DNA of 61,146 nt from Candidatus Cloacimonadota bacterium (GTDB taxonomy: Bacteria > Cloacimonadota > Cloacimonadia > Cloacimonadales > Cloacimonadaceae): the NCBI GenBank assembly GCA_023421135.1, contig JAEZUG010000079.1, forward strand, positions 1 to 61,146, in the 5' to 3' direction. The first letter of the stretch is position 1. Each line of letters opens with the position of its first letter. The notes under the pieces are model-generated. The model was not told the DNA's origin. It saw nothing but the letters and a program-made list of their open reading frames with translations, and did no database searches. Made by a program: the position numbers and the translations under genes. Below, piece after piece: positions 33,689 to 42,121 of the stretch.

Positions 33689-36556
33689 CTAGCTTATCTT
33701 AGGTATGCTGAAGAATAGAGTTGCTCCCTCTCCCGGAGCGCTTTCTGCCCATACTCTGCCGTTATGGTTCAAGATAATCTTCTTCACTATGGCCAAGCCA
33801 ATGCCTGTTCCTTCAAATTCTGAAGACTTGTGGAATCTGCGGAAAGGCTCGAAGATGTGCTCCAGGCTTTCATTGGGTAATCCCACACCATTGTCTTTCA
33901 CAAAGTAGATATATTCCCAAGCTTCTTCATTGTAACCTATTTGGATCTGCTTCTCAGGTTGATGAGAGCTGAATTTGAAGGCATTCTCTATCAGGTTTTG
34001 CCACACTTGCCGGATCAAAGCGGGATCCGCCGCACAAGAAGGAAGATCTCCAATATCCACTTTATGCTCCCTGTAGGACTTGGCTTCGGTTATCTGAGTC
34101 ACCAAGTCTGCGGCAACTTCCTTCATGTTTACATCTGTCTTCTGGATCTTCTCATGAGACAACCTGGCGAGTTGAAGGAGCTCATTGATGAGTAAGTCCA
34201 TGCGATGAGTAGTCCTGATAATCGTCTGCAGGGCATCCAAAGCGTCTTGCTTCAGAACATCTCCATAATCCTCGGACAGAACCTTGCAATAACCGTCAAT
34301 CACCCGGAGGGGAGACCTCAGGTCGTGCGCAGCAGTGTAGGAGAATGCTTCCAATTCGGCATTTGCTGTCTTTAGCTGTGCAGTCCTCTCTTCCACTTTC
34401 AATTCCAGCAGGTTGGCGTGATCCCGGATAGTATCCACCATCCTCAGATGCTGCAGAACCACAGCTAGCTGATTGGCAAATTCCCGAGCTATCTCACAGT
34501 ACTCATCATTGAAGAAATCTGCTTGATCCGAGGCAAACCACAAGAAGCCATAGAGTTCTCCTCTCACGGCAATAGCGTTGTACATAAAGCTCTTCATACC
34601 GTCCTGGATCATGCTGGAAGCTATCGGCATGGCTTCAGAGATATCCTCAGGTCTTAGATCCGTTCGATAAAGGCAAGCTTCATGCTTGATCTCATCCAGA
34701 AAGCTGGGATCCGGAGTGTAGTGCTTACCTTTTTGCAGGTACGACATCTCATTATTGGTCTTATTTAAGGCTATAAGCTCCAGGGAGCTACCTCTTATGA
34801 CGTTCACAGAAAGCACTTGGAAGGGAATCAAACTCTGTAGGTTGGTAACCGCTAATTCACAGACAGAATCCACCGAGAGGGTCTCCAACACGATACTATC
34901 TATAGCCCGCAGAATCTCCAGCCGCGAAGCATAACGATTGCGCTGCTCTTCGGCTTGTTTGCGTTCCACAATCTCCCCGATGATCTTCGCAGCAGTTTGG
35001 AGCTTACGCTTCGCCTGTTCAATCACAAAGGGTGGCCTGGCGCGGTAGGCAGAAGCTTTATCCCGCAGATCAGACAAAGACAATTCATAGCGCTCGGCAA
35101 TCTGTTGGAGTTTCTCGTCATCTTCCGGAGGCGAGCCATAACCCAGCGCCATTGCGCCAATTACTCCACTGGTATTGGTAATGGGCACCACATAAAGCCG
35201 GATCCCCCCGCTGCACTCGCGGTCAACCATCTGGCCTGTCTGAATTACTTCCAGAGCCATCTCTTTCCAGGATTCATGGCAGATCCATTTCCCACCGTTT
35301 ATTGCTTCCTGATTATCCATTGTATCACATCGTTTTCGGGACACAGAATCCAGATACTGACACCATCCGGAGCTATAGAATCCGGAAGCATAATCCCCAT
35401 TCTTCTCATACACGGCGCTGGAAGTATCTAACAGTGAAAGGTAATCGCTTACCAGCTGTGCCAGAGTCTCTTTCCCCACCGAATCCAGAATCAAACGATC
35501 GGAATTCACCGAGGAGAGATCTCCATAGCTTGAATCCAGCATAGAGCTATCTTCGGTCTTGCTCAGCATCCATTCAATGCTTTTGAGCTCTGCCTCGTGC
35601 TGGCGTTTCTCTGTGATATCCGTAAAAACGCACTGGGTGCTGATAAAGTTACCATTTACATCTCGCAGAATCTTGCCATTGAAATTTACCAGAATCTTGC
35701 TTCCGTCTTTCTTCTTCAGGACAAATTCCACTCCTTCGATGTGACCCTGGGAGATGAAGGCAGGAAAGGTTGTGCGGAATTTCTGAGCATAAAGCGGATC
35801 CAGAATATCGGCAAAGTTGTTGCCAACTATATCTTCCATCTTGTATCCCAGAGTGTCCAGCCAGTACTTGTTGACCGAGAGAAAATTGCCCTTGGCATCC
35901 AGAGATTGATAGGCAATAGGAGCCTGGAAATAGAGGTTGCGAAACTGTTCTTCACTCTGTTTAAGCAGTTCCTTCTCTTCTTGTTTGATCGCTCTGGAAG
36001 TGAGGATTCTCCCCAAGACAACGGTCGCCAAAGGATAAATTACCAACACAGGAATTGCAATGACTTTTAATATGTGCCAGCGCGTCTCTGAAGGCAAGAG
36101 CAAGGTAAGAAGCAGCATCGTGATATGAGTTACCAAACCCAGAGTATAGAGCTGTTTGAAGTTATATGAGCTGGATTTGCTTCTGTAGATAACTCTCCAG
36201 ATGAATCCCCACATCACAGCAGTGATTATGGTCGCATAACCCATGTATTGCCCCGATCCACCTTGATACATCCTAAATGCCAAGCCGAATACTGCAGCAA
36301 TTGCTCCTGGGATCAGACCCAGAAACAGAGTTGACAGACTCAAGAGTATTGTCCGGGTATCAAAGACGACTCCGGGGGTGAGCGTGAAAGGATTGAGCAT
36401 GATGGCCAGGGTAATGGCACCAAGACTCAAGCCTGTGAGTATCTTGATCCCCAAACGATTGTAATAACGACTTAGAACAACAGATTCAAAAACTATTCCC
36501 AGGGCTAAGAGTAGTGCAGCATTGTATATCATGCCTCTAAAAGTTTCAAATATCAT
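33689..36556 (-). CDS. Membrane sensor histidine kinase: 5TM-Lyt, PAS, PocR, GAF, HisKA, HATPase
   Basis: A 955-aa sensor kinase with stacked input domains. An N-terminal multi-helix domain (to about residue 190) resembles 5TM-5TMR_LYT (LTPGVVFDTRTILLSLSTLFLGLIPG). Next is a PAS domain (about 205-325: SLDAKGNFLSVNKYWLDTLGY), a PocR-like ligand domain with several cysteines (about 350-530: GWCQYLD, KRCDTM, WICHES), and a GAF domain (about 550-715). The HisKA dimerisation helix has the phospho-accepting His in AHDLRSPLR (about residue 744), and the HATPase domain shows DNGVGLP and GTGIGLAI boxes. Start ATG 36556 has AGGA six bases upstream. No response regulator is adjacent, so it is an orphan kinase; the ligand is unknown. 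Confidence 0.88.
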   Translation of the reverse strand: MIFETFRGMIYNAALLLALGIVFESVVLSRYYNRLGIKILTGLSLGAITLAIMLNPFTLTPGVVFDTRTILLSLSTLFLGLIPGAIAAVFGLAFRMYQGGSGQYMGYATIITAVMWGFIWRVIYRSKSSSYNFKQLYTLGLVTHITMLLLTLLLPSETRWHILKVIAIPVLVIYPLATVVLGRILTSRAIKQEEKELLKQSEEQFRNLYFQAPIAYQSLDAKGNFLSVNKYWLDTLGYKMEDIVGNNFADILDPLYAQKFRTTFPAFISQGHIEGVEFVLKKKDGSKILVNFNGKILRDVNGNFISTQCVFTDITEKRQHEAELKSIEWMLSKTEDSSMLDSSYGDLSSVNSDRLILDSVGKETLAQLVSDYLSLLDTSSAVYEKNGDYASGFYSSGWCQYLDSVSRKRCDTMDNQEAINGGKWICHESWKEMALEVIQTGQMVDRECSGGIRLYVVPITNTSGVIGAMALGYGSPPEDDEKLQQIAERYELSLSDLRDKASAYRARPPFVIEQAKRKLQTAAKIIGEIVERKQAEEQRNRYASRLEILRAIDSIVLETLSVDSVCELAVTNLQSLIPFQVLSVNVIRGSSLELIALNKTNNEMSYLQKGKHYTPDPSFLDEIKHEACLYRTDLRPEDISEAMPIASSMIQDGMKSFMYNAIAVRGELYGFLWFASDQADFFNDEYCEIAREFANQLAVVLQHLRMVDTIRDHANLLELKVEERTAQLKTANAELEAFSYTAAHDLRSPLRVIDGYCKVLSEDYGDVLKQDALDALQTIIRTTHRMDLLINELLQLARLSHEKIQKTDVNMKEVAADLVTQITEAKSYREHKVDIGDLPSCAADPALIRQVWQNLIENAFKFSSHQPEKQIQIGYNEEAWEYIYFVKDNGVGLPNESLEHIFEPFRRFHKSSEFEGTGIGLAIVKKIILNHNGRVWAESAPGEGATLFFSIPKIS

Positions 36557-36930
36557 AAGCAATCCTTATCGTATATCGAAGCTAAAAAAATGTCTGTAAA
36601 CTCGAACTAATTGAACCATCCCGACAATCCGGAACGGATCATAACCACCAAAAACCAGATCTGGATGAATATCTCACTACTCATCAACACACGACTGCAA
36701 TGAAAAGCAAACAAGATAAAACTGTCAAGCATTTGTTTATCCTGGGGACTATTTCTACATCTCTTGTTGTATCGTCGCAGCAGCAGGAAGCTATTGTAGG
36801 AGAATACAAATGCCTGGAATACCTTCATGGGTTGAAAGCAGAAGATGGACATTGGAGAAGTACACCGCTCCTACTCTCCAGTAAAGCAAGCTATAACGGT
36901 CTCAGAGGCAAGCGGATAGCTCTCTTATTG
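36557..36930. other. Intergenic stretch without a supported gene
   Basis: Between the sensor kinase and element B2 there are only short overlapping frames on both strands (about 80 codons each), without a ribosome site or recognisable protein; one runs straight through the repeat element. The start of the kinase mRNA leader must lie here. I see no clear promoter or RNA fold. Confidence 0.4.
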
Positions 36931-37022
36931 AACGGCTTAACCTTAACTTAATATAGGATAAGGGATTCCTTAGCTTTCGCTAAAGGATCGCTAAAGGATC
37001 GCTAAGGCAGCGTTAAAGAATC
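36931..37022 (+). repeat. Family B 11-bp-unit inverted element, copy B2
   Basis: Left units start at 36931, 36942, 36953 and 36964, the spacer TTTC is 36975-36978, and right units start at 36979, 36990, 37001 and 37012, exactly 92 bp. Unit 4 GATTCCTTAGC pairs with unit 5 GCTAAAGGATC at nine positions plus one G-T. Two adjacent right units are identical. Flanks 36918-36930 and 37023-37035 extend the complementarity (AGCTCTC against GAGGGAGC). It sits between the sensor kinase and trpS. Confidence 0.9.
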
Positions 37023-37155
37023 GATCGAGGGAGCGTAGAGGCGGTCGCAGTAGCGGCTCCCAAGTAAGTGCTCAAGCCCCCTGATTGGAGTGGTGCTCCC
37101 AACCCAGAACCAAGTGAGGATAAGGGGTGAATTACCACGTTAGCACGGGACTATT

Positions 37156-38151
37156 TTAGTCTATCCCGATCACCGTTCTCAGGGCTTTAATCTTGGCGGC
37201 AGCCAGTTCCCTGGCTCTCCCGGCACCGCTGGCTAAAACCTGGTGGACGTAGTCCCGGTTTTCCAGAAGCTCCTGATAGCGCTGGCGAACGGGGCTCAGG
37301 GATTGGTTCAGCATCTCAAAAAGTTCTTGCTTGGCGTGTCCCCAGCCCATGCCTCCAGCCAGATAACGCTGGCGTAATGCCTCAACTTGTTCTTCGGTGG
37401 CAAAGGCTTTATAGATAGCAAAGACGTTGCAGGCTTCGGGATCCTTGGGCTCTTCAATGCCTTGAGAATTTGTCACGATCTTCATCACCAGCTTACGCAA
37501 TTCTTTTTCTGTGCCAAACATAGGAATGGTGTTGCCATAGCTTTTGGACATCTTGCGTCCATCCAAGCCGAGAAGGGTCTTGGTGTTCTGATGTGATATG
37601 GGTTCGGGGATGCGGAAGGCTTCTGTCTGATAGACGAAATTGAAGGATTGAGCTATGTCCACCGCCATTTCCACGTGCTGGAACTGGTCGTTGCCGACCG
37701 GAACGTAATCCGTATCAAAGAGCAGGATATCTGCCGCCATGAGCACAGGGTAGGTGAAGAGACCCATATTGACTCCATCGTCGGGGTCTTTTCCGGCAGC
37801 TTGATTGGTCTGGAGCATTGCTTTGTAGGCATGTGCACGGTTCATCAGGCCTTTGGGCGTGAAGGCCAGCAGGATGGTGAGCAGCTCAAAGGTTTCTGGC
37901 ACATCGGATTGTCTGTAAAAGAGAGTGTCTTGGGGATCAAGTCCACTGGCCAGCCAGGCAGCGGCAATTTCGAAGGTCATGGAGCGGATGTCATCCGGAT
38001 TCTTGCAGCTATTCAGAGCGTGGTAATCTGCAATAAAGTAGCGTGCTTCACAGCTTTCTGAGAGTTTGAGAGCGGGCTTGATGGCTCCAATGTAGTTTCC
38101 AATGTGAGGTATGCCGGTGGGTTTGATGCCGGTTAATGCTATCTTTTTCAT
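37156..38151 (-). CDS. trpS: Tryptophanyl-tRNA synthetase
   Basis: Charges tRNA-Trp in the cytoplasm. The 331-aa class I synthetase opens MKKIALTGIKPTGIPHIGNYIGA, where PHIGN is the HIGH motif, and has the KMSKS loop in GLDGRKMSKSYGNTIP (about residue 197). VLMAADILLFDTDYVPVGNDQ is the typical substrate-pocket segment. Length is normal. It starts one base after the rimO stop and is the last gene of a DUF1015-rimO-trpS transcript. No trp biosynthesis gene or leader element is seen. Confidence 0.97.
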   Translation of the reverse strand: MKKIALTGIKPTGIPHIGNYIGAIKPALKLSESCEARYFIADYHALNSCKNPDDIRSMTFEIAAAWLASGLDPQDTLFYRQSDVPETFELLTILLAFTPKGLMNRAHAYKAMLQTNQAAGKDPDDGVNMGLFTYPVLMAADILLFDTDYVPVGNDQFQHVEMAVDIAQSFNFVYQTEAFRIPEPISHQNTKTLLGLDGRKMSKSYGNTIPMFGTEKELRKLVMKIVTNSQGIEEPKDPEACNVFAIYKAFATEEQVEALRQRYLAGGMGWGHAKQELFEMLNQSLSPVRQRYQELLENRDYVHQVLASGAGRARELAAAKIKALRTVIGID

Positions 38152-39453
38152 TTATCTATCCTTAATGTCGCTTGCAAATAAATCACTGTCTATCACGTCT
38201 TCGATTTCCAGGAGGGCGAATTCTCCCGGCATAAGTTTGTGGGCACGGATAACTACCTGGCCGTCGATATCCGGAGCTTGGAACCAAGTGCGGCCGGTGT
38301 AGTTCGTAATCTTGTCGTCTTCGGAATCCTGATCCAGTTCTTCTTCGACCAGAACCTCAATCTGAGAGCCGACCAGAGCTCCCAGCCGGGCTTCCAGCAA
38401 GCTGTTATGCAGGTTCAGGATCTCGTTTTGACGCTCTTCTGCCAGATCATCATCGATTTGCTCCGCCATATCGTATGCTGGCGTGCCCGGTTCGGCAGAG
38501 TAGCAGAAACAGCCCAGAGCAAGGAAGGGGATCTCTTTCACGAAGCTGAGCAGGGCTTGGTGTTCTGCCTCGGTTTCAGAGGGGAATCCGGTGATCAGCG
38601 TGGTTCTGAGAACAGCTTCGGGAAGCTCTCGCAGGATGGTCTGAAAGAGCTCTGTGAGTTCCTTCCTGCCTTTTTGGCGGTTCATGAGCTTCAGGATGCG
38701 GTCTTCACTGTGTTGAATGGGTATTTCGAAGTAGGGGAGAAGCTTGGGCAGCCTTTTGTAAAGCTCCAGCCACTCCATCTGAAAGTGATCCGGATGCAGA
38801 TAAAGGATTCTGAGCCATCTGTAGCCTTCCAGCGTGTGAATGGCTTCGATCAGCTCTGGCAGGGCTCTTTTGCCATAGATATCCAGGCCATATTGGCAGC
38901 TATCCTGAGCTATCAGGATAATCTCCTGCACTCCTCTGGCAATCAGAGCTTGGGCTTCTTGCACCAAGTCCTCAATGGGGATGGACTTCAGCTCTCCCCG
39001 GATGGAGGGTATCATGCAGTAGCTACAGTAGTTCTGACAGCCGTCACTGATCCTGAGATAAGCATAGGAGGCTTCTTGCAGGGGGCTGCGCTGGATCTTG
39101 CCGGGATCTGTCTGATGCAGGAAGGTTCTGAAAGCATCAAAGTCCTTTAGCCCTATCCAGGCGTCAACCTCGGGGAAGAGCTCCTGAAACTCCCCGGCAG
39201 CGCGGTTCATCACGCAGCCGGAGACTATCAGGCTCTTCAGGGCTCCTTTCTTAAGCTCAACATAGGTGCACAGCACCTGGTCAAACTCCGCCAGGGCACT
39301 CTGCAGAAAGGCACAGCTATTGATCAGAATCAGTTCAGCGGTCTCAATGTCTTCAGCCGGGCTGTATCCGGCGCTTTCCAGGATGTAGGCAAAAACCTCG
39401 CTGTCAACGAGGTTTTTTGCACATCCAAGGCTTTCTATATAGTAGGTCTTCAC
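38152..39453 (-). CDS. rimO: Ribosomal protein S12 methylthiotransferase RimO
   Basis: A radical-SAM enzyme that adds a methylthio group to an Asp of ribosomal protein S12. The 433-aa protein has the N-terminal UPF0004 domain (YYIESLGCAKNLVDSEV, with further Cys in LINSCAF and VSGCVMNRA for the second Fe-S cluster). The radical-SAM triad CQNYCSYC follows near residue 135, then ALIARGVQEIILIAQDSC, TTLITGFPSETE, and a C-terminal TRAM domain (VLVEEELDQDSEDD...). The GELKSIP following SIRG is RimO-like rather than MiaB-like. It overlaps DUF1015 by 4 bp and abuts trpS. Confidence 0.94.
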   Translation of the reverse strand: MKTYYIESLGCAKNLVDSEVFAYILESAGYSPAEDIETAELILINSCAFLQSALAEFDQVLCTYVELKKGALKSLIVSGCVMNRAAGEFQELFPEVDAWIGLKDFDAFRTFLHQTDPGKIQRSPLQEASYAYLRISDGCQNYCSYCMIPSIRGELKSIPIEDLVQEAQALIARGVQEIILIAQDSCQYGLDIYGKRALPELIEAIHTLEGYRWLRILYLHPDHFQMEWLELYKRLPKLLPYFEIPIQHSEDRILKLMNRQKGRKELTELFQTILRELPEAVLRTTLITGFPSETEAEHQALLSFVKEIPFLALGCFCYSAEPGTPAYDMAEQIDDDLAEERQNEILNLHNSLLEARLGALVGSQIEVLVEEELDQDSEDDKITNYTGRTWFQAPDIDGQVVIRAHKLMPGEFALLEIEDVIDSDLFASDIKDR

Positions 39454-40700
39454 TTCAGTAGATGAATAAACAACCCGCTTCTGAGTTTGGGTTCAAACCA
39501 GGTGGATTTTGGAGGCATGATCTGGCCGGCATCAGCAATGCCAATAAGCTCGTCCATACTGGTGGGATACATGGCAAAAGCCACCACTTCCCTGCCGCTA
39601 TCCACTCTCTTCTCCAGCTCACCCAGGCCGCGGATACCGCCGATGAAATCTATTCTCTTGTCGGTTCTGGGATCTTCGATACCGAGGATGGGGTGCAGGA
39701 GGTTTCTTTGCAGGATGGAGACATCCAGGTTCTCCACCACGTCGTTCTCGTTCCAGGTGCCGGTTTTTGGGGTGAGGCAATACCAGGTGTTTTCAATATA
39801 CATGCCAAACTCATGCAGTTTGGCGGGATGATAGGGACCATCTTCGTGGATGGGACGGATCTCAAACTTCTCTGCGACCTTGGCCATATACTCTGCAGTG
39901 CTGTTGCCATTTAAGTCCTTAACTACACGGTTGTAATCAAAGATCTTGAGCTGGTTATCCGGGAAGATAACGGTCATGAAGTAGTTAAATTCCTCTTCAC
40001 CGGTGTAATCCGGATACTGCTCGCGACGTACCAGACCGACCTTGGCAGCACTGGCTGTTCTGTGATGCCCATCAGCAACATAGAGATAATCCATCTCGCC
40101 AAAGACTTTGCCGATTGTAGCGATATCTTCTTCGGAATCGACTAACCACAAGGTGTGGCCGATGTTGTCATCTGTCACAAAGTCGTACTGAGCTGTGGTG
40201 GTTCCACTGATGCGGTGAACCAGCTCGTCAATCTCGGCATTGTGTCTGTAGGTAAAGAACACGGGTGAAGAATGGGCGTCGCAGATATCCACATGTTTGA
40301 TGCGGTCTGCTTCTTTCTCGGCACGGGTAAGTTCGTGCTTCTTGATGATACCATCCATGTATTCATCCACAGAGGCCAGCCCCACCAGACCAAACTGAGC
40401 CCGGCCGTCCATAACTTGCTTGTAGATATAGAACATAGGCTTGGCATCCTGTTTCATGTCTCCACGCTCAATGTAAGCATAGAGATTCTCTTTGGCTTTG
40501 GCGTAAACTGCTGGATCATAGAGGCCTGTTCCCAGAGGAAGATCCACCTCGGGTTTCTCCACATGCAGGAAGCTGAGAGGATATTTGGCCACTTCGATTC
40601 TGGCTTCATCAGAATCCATCACATCGTAGGGTAATGAGGCGATATGAGCAGCTTTTTCCGGAACCGGACGCACTGCTTTAAAGGGTTTGAAAACTGCCAT
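39450..40700 (-). CDS. DUF1015 family protein
   Basis: A 416-aa soluble protein of the DUF1015 family, recognised from the opening VFKPFKAVRPVPEKAAHIASLPYDVM, the FLHVEKPE block, and the conserved LYVADGHHRTASAAKVG near residue 205. The last resembles a ParB/sulfiredoxin-like phosphotransferase motif (DGHHR). Some ParB-like relatives phosphorylate free serine, and DUF1015 genes often sit near serine genes, but a serine kinase role here is inference. It is first in the operon with rimO and trpS (4-bp overlap with rimO). GGAGACACCA precedes the ATG. Confidence 0.88.
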   Translation of the reverse strand: MAVFKPFKAVRPVPEKAAHIASLPYDVMDSDEARIEVAKYPLSFLHVEKPEVDLPLGTGLYDPAVYAKAKENLYAYIERGDMKQDAKPMFYIYKQVMDGRAQFGLVGLASVDEYMDGIIKKHELTRAEKEADRIKHVDICDAHSSPVFFTYRHNAEIDELVHRISGTTTAQYDFVTDDNIGHTLWLVDSEEDIATIGKVFGEMDYLYVADGHHRTASAAKVGLVRREQYPDYTGEEEFNYFMTVIFPDNQLKIFDYNRVVKDLNGNSTAEYMAKVAEKFEIRPIHEDGPYHPAKLHEFGMYIENTWYCLTPKTGTWNENDVVENLDVSILQRNLLHPILGIEDPRTDKRIDFIGGIRGLGELEKRVDSGREVVAFAMYPTSMDELIGIADAGQIMPPKSTWFEPKLRSGLFIHLLK

Positions 40701-40753
40701 TGGTGTCTCCTATTGTATCTTATTTTATGTTTATTAAAGTTAAGTGCTATCTC

Positions 40754-42028
40754 TTAGACAAAGAAAGTCCTGAGCACCTTTATCAGGTTCTTATGATCTT
40801 GCACACCGGAGCACTCTCTGATAGAGTGCATAGCCCACATGGGGTTACCGATATCAAGCGCAGAGATGCCCAGTTCACTTGATACCAGAGGACCCACAGT
40901 GGAGCCACAAGGCATATCTGAGCGAACCACAAAGCGTTGATACTTCACCTTCGCCTGGTCGCAAGCCCGTATGAAACGCAGGGAGCTATCGGCAGTGGAG
41001 CTATAACGGTAATCTGCATTAAGTTTGATCACAGGTCCCTGATTCATGATAGCAAGGTAATCCTGATCGTACTTCTCTGAGTAACTGGGATGATAGGCAT
41101 GTGCCATATCAGCGGAGATCAGGTAACTTTGACGCAGAGTCCTGAAGTGCTCTTCCCGGGAGAGTCCCAGAGCTATACTAATCCGCTCCAGCAGTTCCGG
41201 AAGCAGAGAGGAAAGAGCTCCCTGTGCCGTACGGCTGCCCACTTCTTCATGATCGAAGAAGATACCCACAGAAGTCATCTCTGGAGCCTCAGTTTCCACC
41301 AGCGAAGCCAGTATAGCATGAGTCATGGCAAGATTATCCAACCTTCCGGAGCAGATGATATCTCCGCCAAAGCCGATCAGTTCTGCAGGGCGGGGATCGT
41401 AGAGGAAGAGATCCATATCGCAGATTTGCTCGGGACTGAGCTGCAGCTCTTCGGCAATTGCGGAGAGCAGCGGATTACCTGCCAGAGAGTCTGTAGAAAG
41501 AATAGCCTGCAAATGAGTTTGCTTGTTGTATTCAAAACCTTTGTTGATCTCCCGGTTGAGATGGATAGCAGCGTTTGGAATGATAGCAACAGGACGCTTG
41601 AGATCTATAGAGTGAGAGCTATAATCACCCTCTCCATGCTTCACCACCACCCGTCCGGCGATCGAGAGTTCCCGATCCAACCAGGTGGAGATGATAGGCC
41701 CACCATAAACTTCCGTCCCGATCCGGCAGACGTTTCGTTCAATCTTGATACTCTGCCGTTTAATCTTGAGCAAGGGACTGTCTATATGGCTGGCAGCCAT
41801 GCCAAAACCCGTCTCAGGCAGTGCCTTGGAACCAACTATGAAAGCTATCACAGCCGTATCGAAGCGGCTGAAATAATACTTCCCCCCGGGGTTCAGCTTG
41901 ATTGAGGAATTCTCGTCCAATCCAACAAAGCCAGCAGCTTCCAGCCTGTCTTTAATCTGCCGGTTGGCTTGATATGCTGTGGGTGAGCCATTCAGAAAGC
42001 TCAGTAAATCTTCAATACATTTATTCAT
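40754..42028 (-). CDS. apeB: M18 family aspartyl/lysyl-type aminopeptidase
   Basis: A cytoplasmic zinc aminopeptidase that removes N-terminal residues, often acidic ones, from peptides. The 424-aa protein has the M18 markers: MAASHIDSPLLKIKR (metal His and Asp, near residue 97), GRLDNLAMTHAIL (metal Asp), FFDHEEVGSRTAQGA (catalytic Glu pair, near 262), SADMAHAYHPSYSEKY and a C-terminal HSIRECSGVQD with the last metal His. Length is normal. It stands alone with a 53-bp gap to DUF1015, and was probably once or still is cotranscribed with it. Confidence 0.94.
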   Translation of the reverse strand: MNKCIEDLLSFLNGSPTAYQANRQIKDRLEAAGFVGLDENSSIKLNPGGKYYFSRFDTAVIAFIVGSKALPETGFGMAASHIDSPLLKIKRQSIKIERNVCRIGTEVYGGPIISTWLDRELSIAGRVVVKHGEGDYSSHSIDLKRPVAIIPNAAIHLNREINKGFEYNKQTHLQAILSTDSLAGNPLLSAIAEELQLSPEQICDMDLFLYDPRPAELIGFGGDIICSGRLDNLAMTHAILASLVETEAPEMTSVGIFFDHEEVGSRTAQGALSSLLPELLERISIALGLSREEHFRTLRQSYLISADMAHAYHPSYSEKYDQDYLAIMNQGPVIKLNADYRYSSTADSSLRFIRACDQAKVKYQRFVVRSDMPCGSTVGPLVSSELGISALDIGNPMWAMHSIRECSGVQDHKNLIKVLRTFFV

Positions 42029-42121
42029 AATAATTACTCCATAAGTAGATGAGACAGCTTTTCCCGACTGCCATTTATGTCAAGCAGTTAGCAAAGGTAT
42101 AAGCTTGGTTTGGCGGGAATC

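Noticed and set aside
36607..36951. Two overlapping frames of about 80 codons on opposite strands
   Set aside because: No ribosome site; the plus-strand frame ends inside element B2.
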